Source: an uncultured Saprospiraceae bacterium (GTDB taxonomy: Bacteria > Bacteroidota > Bacteroidia > Chitinophagales > Saprospiraceae). Taken from it: 64,000 bases of DNA. The notes under the pieces are model-generated. The model had not been told where the DNA came from, searched no databases, and saw only the letters and a program-made list of their open reading frames with translations. Position numbers and translations under genes: made by a program. Every line of letters starts with the position of its first letter. The first letter of the stretch is position 1. Location: the NCBI GenBank assembly GCA_937959275.1, contig CALGLU010000031.1, positions 1-64,000 of the forward strand. Reading direction: 5' to 3'. Shown piece by piece: positions 46,930 through 54,565 of the stretch.

Positions 46930-48036
46930 ATGAAAGGCGAGATTTACAAAAAAGATTCAATGATAGATTTAAAATACTTAAAATTAATTTTAGCAATAGA
47001 TAAAAATGGTTCACTGAAAAAGGCTTCAACCCAATTGAACTTAACTCAATCTGCGTTAAGCCATCAATTAAAAAAGATAGAAGATTATTTGGGAATAGCA
47101 ATATTTAATAGAAGTGGGAATCAGCTTTTGATAACAGAAGCAGGAAAGGAGTTAAAGGAGAAGGGAGGACTGATCTTAAATGACTTAAATGTATTAGAAT
47201 TAAGAATATTAGAAATAAAACAAAACCATCTAAAAAGATATATACATGGTTATAGCGAAAGTGAGGCTCAAAGATTAAAAGATCAAGCTAAATCAATTGA
47301 AGAATTTTTACATTATGATAGCTTATGGGAGATAGGATCAACTATTTTGGAAGTAGGATGTGGAGTAGGCGCCCAAACTGAAATAATTGCGCAAAAGAAT
47401 AAAGGTTGCAGATTTAATTCAATAGACATATCAAAGGAATCGATTAAAAAGGCTCAAAGTAGAATCAAGGAATTAGGGATAAGCAATGTTAAATTTCAAA
47501 CATGTGATGTGTACGATCTTAATCCAAAAGAGGCTGAAAGGTATGATCATGTTTTTGTGTGTTTTATACTAGAACACGTTAGTGAACCTGAAAAAATGTT
47601 ACAACATATTTATAATTTAATTAAGCCAGGGGGGTCAATAAGCATAATAGAAGGGGATCATGGTTCAACTTTATTTTTTCCCGAAAATAATTATACAAGA
47701 AAGGTAATAAATGCCCAAATAGAATTGCAAAGGAAAAAAGGAGGGAATGCCAATATTGGTAGACAGATTTATCCCTTATTGCAAAGTTCGGGCTATAGTA
47801 TGATAGAAGTAAGTCCACGACAAATTTATGTAGATAATAATAAAAAAGCATTAATTAAAGGCTTCATAGAAAATACATTTACAGCAATGATGAAAGGAAT
47901 AGCAGAAGATGTTATTCATGAAGGATTAATATCAAAATCAGATTTCGAATTAGGAATAAAAGGTTTAATGAGGACAACCAATAAAGATGGAATATTTAGT
48001 TATACTTTTTTTAAAGGGCACGGTATAAAAAAATAA
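46930..48036 (+). CDS. LysR-type HTH fused to a SAM-dependent methyltransferase
   Basis: 368 residues; an internal ATG at 46960 (MIDLKYLKLILAIDKNG) is where LysR proteins normally start and may be the real start. Residues 11-75 are a LysR winged helix (SLKKASTQLNLTQSALSHQLKKIEDYLGIAIFNRSG). The usual LysR substrate-binding domain is absent; after a short helix comes a class I methyltransferase from about 105: HGYSESEAQRLKDQA, ILEVGCGVGAQTEIIA (SAM motif, about 138), FNSIDISKESIKKAQSRI, FVCFILEHVSEPEKML, IKPGGSISIIEGDHGST. The end YTFFKGHG matches stand-alone methyltransferases of this type. Substrate unknown. Framed by inverted repeats and IS fragments. Confidence 0.83.
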   Translation: MKGEIYKKDSMIDLKYLKLILAIDKNGSLKKASTQLNLTQSALSHQLKKIEDYLGIAIFNRSGNQLLITEAGKELKEKGGLILNDLNVLELRILEIKQNHLKRYIHGYSESEAQRLKDQAKSIEEFLHYDSLWEIGSTILEVGCGVGAQTEIIAQKNKGCRFNSIDISKESIKKAQSRIKELGISNVKFQTCDVYDLNPKEAERYDHVFVCFILEHVSEPEKMLQHIYNLIKPGGSISIIEGDHGSTLFFPENNYTRKVINAQIELQRKKGGNANIGRQIYPLLQSSGYSMIEVSPRQIYVDNNKKALIKGFIENTFTAMMKGIAEDVIHEGLISKSDFELGIKGLMRTTNKDGIFSYTFFKGHGIKK

Positions 48037-48045
48037 TATCTACCA

Positions 48046-48070
48046 CTAACATGAGTCTGGGCAAAACCAC
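48046..48070. repeat. Right imperfect inverted repeat beside the LysR-methyltransferase gene
   Basis: Starts 9 nt after the gene's stop. Its reverse complement aligns to 46754-46780 (shared GCCCAG and TTAG ends). It could alternatively belong to a terminator, but it does not fold on itself. Confidence 0.5.
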
Positions 48071-48128
48071 CAATAATAAATTATCAATCAATACTTTCTT
48101 ATCTTATAGAGAGTTAAATTATTGTATT

Positions 48129-48232
48129 ATGAGTACAATTACGACTGATTCGAGAAACCAATTAAAATGATGGCTTCAGAAGAAATGGTAGATAAAGATT
48201 CTTTTGGTCGGACTAAATTATTCTTCGTTTAA
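48129..48232 (+). pseudogene. IS1182-family transposase, start-codon remnant (copy 2)
   Basis: ATG then STITTDSRNQLK, a one-base deletion relative to copy 1 (43483), and EEMVDKDSFGRT in the shifted frame. It supplies the start that copy 1 lacks. Only about 100 nt remain before the TonB receptor gene's end. Confidence 0.65.
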
Positions 48233-48330
48233 ATTATTTGTTCTTGGGATATGACATTCAAACCTGCTAAACAGAATAGTCATAATCAGATTGATTATGC
48301 TGTATAAAAACAGATGAAGGTCATTAAAAT

Positions 48331-50754
48331 TTAAAACTCTATTTTATACATAAGGTTAGGAAAGAAGCCTAATTGAAAAACATCATTCACTTGATTTGTT
48401 ACTCTGTTATAGGATTTGCGGAATATATTTTGCCGATTTGTCACATTTTGTACATCTAAATAAAATGACTGACTAAATTTTCTTTTTGCACTATTCAGTT
48501 TACACCCAATTTTAATGTCCCATCTGAAATAGTTGTCATATTGTTCGGTAAAGGCTCTGCCGTCATCAAAGACTTCTATTTCATTTACCATAGAAGCTGA
48601 TAAATCTACTGGTGTATAATATCTACCGCCAGCTGTCGTCACTTTTGTATCAATGGTGAATCGATGTCGTTTTTGCATTCCCCAATTAAACTCTTTCCCG
48701 ACTAAAAAATTAACAACATATTGATTATTAAAAGCAGTGTTGCGTTCAATACCATCAAGTGCAATATACTTTGATTCAAAAAGAGATCCTGTTGCTAAAA
48801 GATAGAATCCTTGATTAAAGAATTTTTCTATCGTTAACTCTACCCCTCGATTACTTCCACCACCTTGATTCACTAGTGCTCCTATTTCTGTTGGGAATCC
48901 AAAGTCCGCACCTACATTTAATACAGAAAATGCAGTGCTGTCTTTAGCAACAGGCACATTAGATAAATGTTGATAATAGATTTCTAGTTTTGATCGCCAA
49001 CTTGCATTCAATTTAAAATCATGAGAGAGGACGAATTGATGACTTCTTGTGAAGCCAAGATCTAAATTGATATTAACAGTGGTATCTCTGTCTCTGCTCG
49101 TCACTAACTGTAGCGGCAGTGGTTGCGATTGATGATGAAGGCCGTAGCCCACACTAAAGCGATGTTTTTGGGAAGCCGCCCAATTCAGAGCTACTCTTGG
49201 TTCGACGGCGACATCTCTATTGAGATCATAGTACATGCCATGAATACCCGCATTAAATGTCCATTGTTTATTAAATCTGTATTGCGTTTGTACATAAGGT
49301 TGAATCGTGACCGTGCTCTCATCGAAACTGTAAACGGGAAGTAAGTCGAAAATACCATCCCTGTCTTGATCAACTCCGAATTCTCCACTGACATGATCCA
49401 TCAACACGTTTACTCTCTCCATTAGAAAACCAGCTCTGGTGTTTAATCGACTCGAGTGCTTTTTATTATAAAATGAAGACAGGGATATTCGTCTTAATCC
49501 ATCATCAACTTTCACGAAGGGAGAAATAACTTCTTCAGGTGTGCCTTGATCATAGTATCTATCCCTTCCAAAAATCATATTGTTACCCGAATAAGCAATC
49601 ACAGTTCGTACATAACTTTTATCATCAAGCAAGAAGTTGTGTTTTAAGCCAATAACCCCAAATTTAGAATCAGCGCGAGAATCTTCATCATCAGCGGCAA
49701 AGAGATTAGATTCGTCAACCACATCGTGTAAAAATTCTATGTCACTTACTCCATATATGCCAAACAGAGAAAAATTACCCAAGGATGATTTACCAAAATC
49801 TAATTTGAATGATAGATCAGAGTAATTGGGTGTTGCATCAGATCCTACATCTAATCCTGCCGCAAGCGCTATACCCAAAAATGAATAGCGGTATCCTACC
49901 ACAAAACTACCTCCATTCTCCTCTAATAAAGGACCTTCTATCATGCCCTCTATGCCAGTGACCACTCCCAACTGAACCATATACTCCATCTTGTCCTTAT
50001 TCCCATTTCTAAAGCCAATGTCAAATACTCCTGACACAGCATTTCCATATTCTGCTGGAAAGGCACTGGTCATGAAGTCTGAGTTTTTCAGAAAATTTGT
50101 ATTCAAGGCGCTGACAGGGCCACCTGTGGTTCCGACAGTCGAGAAGTGATTGGGGGAGGGGATTGGTATACCTTCTAACCTCCACAACAAGCCAGTCGGA
50201 CTATTCCCTCTGATGACAATATCATTTCGACTGTCATCGGCCGTACTGACGCCAGCAAAGTTTCCTGCAAGCCGGCCCACATCACTCCTTCCACCAGAAA
50301 AACGGTTGACTTCTTCCATGCTAAACTGTCTGGTTGATATGGTTGCCATATCGTTAATCGATCTGTCCTTATCAGTTGTTCCTACTATTGTCACTTCATC
50401 CAGCTTGACAAGTGACTCTATCATTTCAATGTTAAGCATGACTTCCTTTCCAGCACCTACATCCACATTAGGAATAATCACTTGTTCAAATCCCAAATAG
50501 CTGACTTCAAAGGCATGTCTTCCTATGGGTATGTCATAAATCGCAAAATTGCCTTCCTCATCTGTAACAGCTGCCATGGAGGTATTAGATGAGATGAGTT
50601 GGATGGTTGCTCCAATGAGGGGCAATTCAGATTGTTGATCAATGATTCTCCCTTTGACATGTTGGACGACATCTTGCGCTTGTGCAACATGTAAACACGA
50701 TAGTAATAAAATAGTGAGGATAGAATATTTGACCACAGTAGGAAGTACGTTCAT
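48331..50754 (-). CDS. TonB-dependent outer-membrane receptor with CarboxypepD_reg-like N-terminal domain
   Basis: 807 residues with a signal peptide (ILTILLLSCLHVAQAQD). The N-terminal extension (about 28-115: VKGRIIDQQSELPLIGATIQL, TDEEGNFAIYDIPIGRHAFEVSYLGFEQ) is the Bacteroidota carboxypeptidase-regulatory-like domain, followed by a plug (MATISTRQFSMEEVNRFSGGRSDVGRLAGNFAGV, DIVIRGNSPTGLLWRLEGIPIPSPNHF) and a 22-strand barrel ending in MYKIEF. No SusD partner is adjacent, so the substrate is unknown. It shares a 71-nt promoter-like block with the CFI-box gene. Confidence 0.92.
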   Translation of the reverse strand: MNVLPTVVKYSILTILLLSCLHVAQAQDVVQHVKGRIIDQQSELPLIGATIQLISSNTSMAAVTDEEGNFAIYDIPIGRHAFEVSYLGFEQVIIPNVDVGAGKEVMLNIEMIESLVKLDEVTIVGTTDKDRSINDMATISTRQFSMEEVNRFSGGRSDVGRLAGNFAGVSTADDSRNDIVIRGNSPTGLLWRLEGIPIPSPNHFSTVGTTGGPVSALNTNFLKNSDFMTSAFPAEYGNAVSGVFDIGFRNGNKDKMEYMVQLGVVTGIEGMIEGPLLEENGGSFVVGYRYSFLGIALAAGLDVGSDATPNYSDLSFKLDFGKSSLGNFSLFGIYGVSDIEFLHDVVDESNLFAADDEDSRADSKFGVIGLKHNFLLDDKSYVRTVIAYSGNNMIFGRDRYYDQGTPEEVISPFVKVDDGLRRISLSSFYNKKHSSRLNTRAGFLMERVNVLMDHVSGEFGVDQDRDGIFDLLPVYSFDESTVTIQPYVQTQYRFNKQWTFNAGIHGMYYDLNRDVAVEPRVALNWAASQKHRFSVGYGLHHQSQPLPLQLVTSRDRDTTVNINLDLGFTRSHQFVLSHDFKLNASWRSKLEIYYQHLSNVPVAKDSTAFSVLNVGADFGFPTEIGALVNQGGGSNRGVELTIEKFFNQGFYLLATGSLFESKYIALDGIERNTAFNNQYVVNFLVGKEFNWGMQKRHRFTIDTKVTTAGGRYYTPVDLSASMVNEIEVFDDGRAFTEQYDNYFRWDIKIGCKLNSAKRKFSQSFYLDVQNVTNRQNIFRKSYNRVTNQVNDVFQLGFFPNLMYKIEF

Positions 50755-51189
50755 TATGTTATACAGACATTAAAGTGATAACCTAAAGATCATGAATACA
50801 CGTCGTCTAGATATCCCTGTTTACCCAGTTTTTTAAAACTGGTGGTTTACCACTATTGCACTTAGACTCCACCCATGAAAAAAATATTTGCAACAGTAAT
50901 TGAACACACTTAAGTCGGTTTTACTGTAAGCTACTCGGCTAATTTTATGAACCGATTCTTTGACTGCGAAGGCGATTCGTAAGTCTTATAAAATTGTAAA
51001 ATGGTTTGAACGTTAAGGCGAATAAATAAATCACTACTTTTTAAAACATCAGGCAAGCTATTTGAAATAAAACGACCATTTATAATTAAATAGATCATGT
51101 ATTATTTGAGTGCTGAACAATTCATTGACATTCTGGGATTACATTCGGAGTAGATTTACATTTACCCGTTAGTGAATAAAACCGCCAGC
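50755..51189. other. Intergenic region, no gene seen apart from the promoter-like block
   Basis: 435 bases between the TonB receptor start and the CFI-gene fragment. Besides the promoter block (50785-50855) there is AT-rich sequence without recognisable features. Confidence 0.5.
50785..50855 (-). promoter_or_regulatory. Promoter-like block upstream of the TonB receptor (copy A)
   Basis: Read on the minus strand: a 44-nt element (50812-50855) ending GGGATA, then exactly 19 nt, then TGATCTTTA (50784-50792). The corresponding block upstream of the CFI-box gene (54219-54289) has the same order and spacing, and the 44-nt parts agree at about 36-37 positions. TGATCTTT resembles a relaxed -7 (TAnnTTTG) element. 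Confidence 0.6.
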
Positions 51190-51540
51190 TCAATACTTCG
51201 TTTGTCCGGGTTTAAGACTTGGAGTTTCTGATGATGATGAGGAGGGTTGGATTGATTGAGATGATTCAGATTGTGTTGATTCAGATGGTTCAGATTCTTC
51301 TGATTCAATGTCTTGATCTCCATGATCATCACCTCCAGTTGTGTCATGTGGTCCTGTTGTATCTGATGTGGAATCTTCGAGTCCAATTAGTTGATTGTCA
51401 GACGCTGTATTTTGAGCATTAACTGTCTGTTGATCAATCATGCTATTGATGCCTTGTTGTGTATCGTGATTACTTAACACATTGCCCATGTCGCCAACGC
51501 CAATATCACCAATATTTGCTGGATCGGCATTTGAAAGCAA
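51190..51540 (-). pseudogene. Partial duplicate of the Ser/Thr-rich CFI-box gene
   Basis: About 116 codons nearly identical at their start to the 870-residue neighbour (SNADPANIGDIGVGDMGNVL, then SNHDTQQGINSMIDQQTVNA, QNTASDNQLIGL), then diverging into an acidic Ser-rich tail that ends SLKPGQTKY. It lacks the CFI box and has no credible start; a stop lies a few codons upstream in frame. It is a 3' duplicate that has lost its function, or an alternative tail kept for recombination. Confidence 0.7.
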
Positions 51541-51569
51541 ACTATTGTCTTTACTTAATCCATAACAAG

Positions 51570-51600
51570 CTTCTGGACCAAAAAAAACCTGATCCAGAAG
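51570..51600. terminator. Stem-loop after the CFI-box gene
   Basis: 8-bp arms CTTCTGGA and TCCAGAAG, 8-30 nt past the stop of the minus-strand gene. The T-run expected on that strand sits in the loop rather than after the stem, so it may be an RNA-stabilising hairpin instead. Confidence 0.4.
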
Positions 51601-51607
51601 TATTAGA

Positions 51608-54178
51608 TTAGATAGCAGGAGGAGTCATGTATGTTGCAGTTAATTCTTGGACATTATGCAACATCTTGACATAGATATCATATGCCTCAGCATTTTCGCC
51701 GCGCTCAATCGCCTCAACACTTGGGCAAATATATTCAGTAAACATACGCTCAAGAGTTGCAGTACGATCAGGCATCCTCTGGATTGCATCGACAACCGCA
51801 GGAGCGACGCGGTAGTACTCGCGAACTTGCTCTTGGAGGTCAGGTGTGGCATGCATCCACGTATCACGGAATCCTCGAAGCACTGTTAGCTCATGACAAT
51901 CATCAGCAAGCCCACGATGCTCACATGCAGAGGTGGTTAGAAAACAACTAGATGATGAAGATGATGCAGATTCATCTGAATCATTATTTGCCTCATGCTC
52001 CTGAGCCTGTGAGATTAATTGATTGTCAGACGCTGTATTCTGGGCATCAATCTCTTGCTGCTGTTGCTGTGATGTTTCTTGCTGCTGTAACTGTTCATGA
52101 TCTGATGATCCATTATTAGTATTTGTTGTGCTTGTTCCTGTTGTGCCTGATGTGCCTGTTTCTGTTGTACCTGTTTCTGTTGTACCTGATGTGGAATCTG
52201 CGAGTCCAATTAGTTGATTGTCAGACGCTGTATTTTGAGCATTAACTGTCTGTTGATCAATCATGCTATCGATGCCTTGTTGGGTATCGTGATTACTTAA
52301 CACATTACCCATGTCGCCAACGCCACTATCACCAATATTTGCAGGATCGGCATTTGAAAGCAATCCATTGGATGGGTTCGACCCACTAGCTTGATCAGCC
52401 AGGTCAACAAACTCATCTGGCGATAATCCACCAGTCGATTGTGTGACACCATCAGGACCTGTTGATTCAACAGTGATCATCGGGCCATCCGAAGTGCCAT
52501 CGTCTGACATTGTGATTGATCCGGAGCCTAAGCCTGAATTAACTGAGGTACTAGTTGTTGTATTCGTAAAAGCAACTTCACTGTCGCTCGGCAACGCTGT
52601 TGGTGCCGATCCATCATCTTGCTGGTTACCCGTTGCAGAGGTCATGTGGTCTGTCGTTGACTGCGTACTTGTACTTTGAATTGCCTGATTAGTTGTAGTA
52701 TCTACATTACTGCCTTGGTCATCATGGGTAAGAAAATCATCGTCATGTGTGCTTTCAGATAGTTGAATTCCGGCGCCACCTTGTAGAGTTTGGGTTGTCG
52801 AAACTGTCTCTGTTTGAGTGAACGGTTGGTCAGCTTCAACTGAAGGAATTCCTGTGTCAAGGTGCTGTTGCTGCTGCTGACTTTGATCATTATCTGCGGT
52901 CAGATTGTAATTAGAACCTAGTGTATTGGTAGTTGTCTGCTGAACTTCGATCCCACCTTGGATATTACCACTAACACCCATGGTGGATGTCTGTGGATTA
53001 TCGGGAGTACCACTGTCGAACTCGCTAGAAATGCCAGCACTCGCAGAAACCTCTAGCCCAATAGTGGTCGTTGTTTGGGTACCAGTTTCCACGGTCTCGG
53101 TATGAAACTCAGTCCCCGCCTCGTCTCCCGGACGACTCACTGAATCGATTTCAGAATTGACTACCTCCCCGCTCAAACTAGCATCGGCATTAATAGTTGC
53201 TGTTATGTCTACACCAGGTACTGGATTATCTTCTAAGTCAATACCATCGTTGGTGTTTACAGTTGATTGAGCCCCAGCACCGACTCCAAGACTGCCTGCA
53301 AGTCCAGTCCCTTCAGTTTCGGTGATCGTGACGCCAGGCATCATATTACCAGCATTATTAGCGATACTACCCGGCTTGCCATCTTCAGAAATTGATGTTA
53401 ATGCATCTGCTGGGCCAGAGTTAGTGGTACCATTTTGGCTAATCGTACCCGCGTTTCCTGATATTGTCACACCTGTATCGAAAGGAGCGTCCCCATCAAT
53501 GGAGCTACCAGTCACTTCAATGCCAGATTGATTCGTTGTGGTACTCGATATCGTTGTATCACTATTTGATTCCTGAGATGTTATGACTTCTGTTTCTGAT
53601 ATAGTACCAGTTGAAATGGTAAGACTATCATCAAATAAAGTAAAAGATGTCGTATCATCAGTGGTTGTCGTCTCAATTTGCGTATTGCCCATTGGTTCCG
53701 ATGGTGGCTGTGGTACAGATCCTTCTGAAGTCACAGTATTTTGAAGTAGATCGGGTTGGGTCAAGTCCTCGTTGTACACATCAAGTCCATCCTGCTGAGG
53801 ATTACCCCAGTCAATAGAATTCAGATCGATTGGCTCATCGTGGAGGGGTTCCTCCAAGTCTAAAGTATCTTGAGTTGGAGAGTTGTCAGCTCCAGAAGTA
53901 CCATCCCAAACCACGTCGTGTGGAGTAGGACTTTCCAATCCTTTTATGTCTAGCCCTTCAGCAGATGTTCCATGGCCAGGCAGCCCATTTGAATCGAGTG
54001 GCAATGATATAGGTTTCAGTTGAGGAGATTCTAGATAAACACCAGTGCTTGCTCCATCGCCTCCTAGACCAGTAGCATCATTAGATCCAGTCGTTGAATC
54101 TATTGCTGATTCTATTCTAGTTTTTGCCTCTCTTATACGGTCTTTAGCAGCTTGAAGTCGAGAAATAATTGAGTCCAT
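51608..54178 (-). CDS. Large Ser/Thr-rich protein with a C-terminal CFI-box-like domain
   Basis: About 856 residues from the ATG at 54176-54178 (a frame extends to a TTG at 54220, but that codon overlaps the likely -7 element). It begins with an amphipathic helix (ISRLQAAKDRIREAKTRIES), no signal peptide. Roughly 680 residues rich in Ser, Thr, Asp, Gly, Asn and Gln follow, with repeated phrases (TVNAQNTASDNQLIGL and DAQNTASDNQLIS; SNADPANIGDSGVGDMGNVL). The last 115 residues are different: CFLTTSACEHRGLADDCHEL, LRGFRDTWM, YYRVAPAVVDAI, matching my memory of CFI-box-CTERM domains (CFI-TA, FRDxxL, YYxxxP). Function unknown. Divergent from the peptide-kinase pair. Confidence 0.8.
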   Translation of the reverse strand: MDSIISRLQAAKDRIREAKTRIESAIDSTTGSNDATGLGGDGASTGVYLESPQLKPISLPLDSNGLPGHGTSAEGLDIKGLESPTPHDVVWDGTSGADNSPTQDTLDLEEPLHDEPIDLNSIDWGNPQQDGLDVYNEDLTQPDLLQNTVTSEGSVPQPPSEPMGNTQIETTTTDDTTSFTLFDDSLTISTGTISETEVITSQESNSDTTISSTTTNQSGIEVTGSSIDGDAPFDTGVTISGNAGTISQNGTTNSGPADALTSISEDGKPGSIANNAGNMMPGVTITETEGTGLAGSLGVGAGAQSTVNTNDGIDLEDNPVPGVDITATINADASLSGEVVNSEIDSVSRPGDEAGTEFHTETVETGTQTTTTIGLEVSASAGISSEFDSGTPDNPQTSTMGVSGNIQGGIEVQQTTTNTLGSNYNLTADNDQSQQQQQHLDTGIPSVEADQPFTQTETVSTTQTLQGGAGIQLSESTHDDDFLTHDDQGSNVDTTTNQAIQSTSTQSTTDHMTSATGNQQDDGSAPTALPSDSEVAFTNTTTSTSVNSGLGSGSITMSDDGTSDGPMITVESTGPDGVTQSTGGLSPDEFVDLADQASGSNPSNGLLSNADPANIGDSGVGDMGNVLSNHDTQQGIDSMIDQQTVNAQNTASDNQLIGLADSTSGTTETGTTETGTSGTTGTSTTNTNNGSSDHEQLQQQETSQQQQQEIDAQNTASDNQLISQAQEHEANNDSDESASSSSSSCFLTTSACEHRGLADDCHELTVLRGFRDTWMHATPDLQEQVREYYRVAPAVVDAIQRMPDRTATLERMFTEYICPSVEAIERGENAEAYDIYVKMLHNVQELTATYMTPPAI

Positions 54179-54218
54179 TGCGTATTCGTTTGAGTAAAAG
54201 TATTTGACTGTTGTATCC

Positions 54219-54289
54219 AAAGATCAATAAAGACACCCACCTATTTATCCATGTTTACCCAGAATTATAAAACCAGCGGTTTACCACTA
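54219..54289 (-). promoter_or_regulatory. Promoter-like block upstream of the CFI-box gene (copy B)
   Basis: Same layout as copy A: 44-nt element (54246-54289) ending GGATA on the minus strand, 19-nt spacer, TGATCTTTG (54218-54226). GATCTTTG fits TAnnTTTG at five of six defined positions. It is 40 nt from the ATG used here. Confidence 0.6.
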
Positions 54290-54349
54290 AATATCCAATC
54301 ATGGCTTTGTATAGATTTACTTCTGATCTAAACAAATACAAATTTCATC

Positions 54350-54508
54350 ATGCTTACATTACAAAATATTATGACCGAACTTAACGAAGATAAAATCAAT
54401 AAAGTCATTGTTGGAGGGAAAAAAGGAAAGAAAGAAACTTCTACTAGCCCAGATTCTAAAGCTTTAAGTACAACAAAAAAAGTAGTGATAAAGAGTAGTG
54501 ATAAGTAA
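54350..54508 (+). CDS. 52-residue candidate RiPP precursor peptide with GG-type leader
   Basis: ATG at 54350, TAA at 54506-54508. Leader: MLTLQNIMTELNEDKINKVI followed by VGG (residues 21-23). The ELNEDKINKVIVGG pattern is that of Bacteroidota natural-product leaders (LxxEELxxIxGG), cut after the double Gly by peptidase-transporters. The following 29 residues start KKGKKETSTS, contain SKALSTTKKVVIKSSDK and hold 10 Ser/Thr, 9 Lys and no Cys. The kinase gene begins 57 nt later (ATG 54566). It is short and could be a chance frame; the leader shape and the neighbour argue against that. Confidence 0.6.
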   Translation: MLTLQNIMTELNEDKINKVIVGGKKGKKETSTSPDSKALSTTKKVVIKSSDK

Positions 54509-54565
54509 AATATTTGAGCATTATTGATTTTATTATCTGCTCCATATCTCACAATACAACCTACT

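Noticed and set aside
51162-51386. His/Asn/Gln-rich open frame overlapping the CFI-gene fragment
   Set aside because: It is the shifted frame of a low-complexity coding sequence; repeated codons give repeated residues in every frame.
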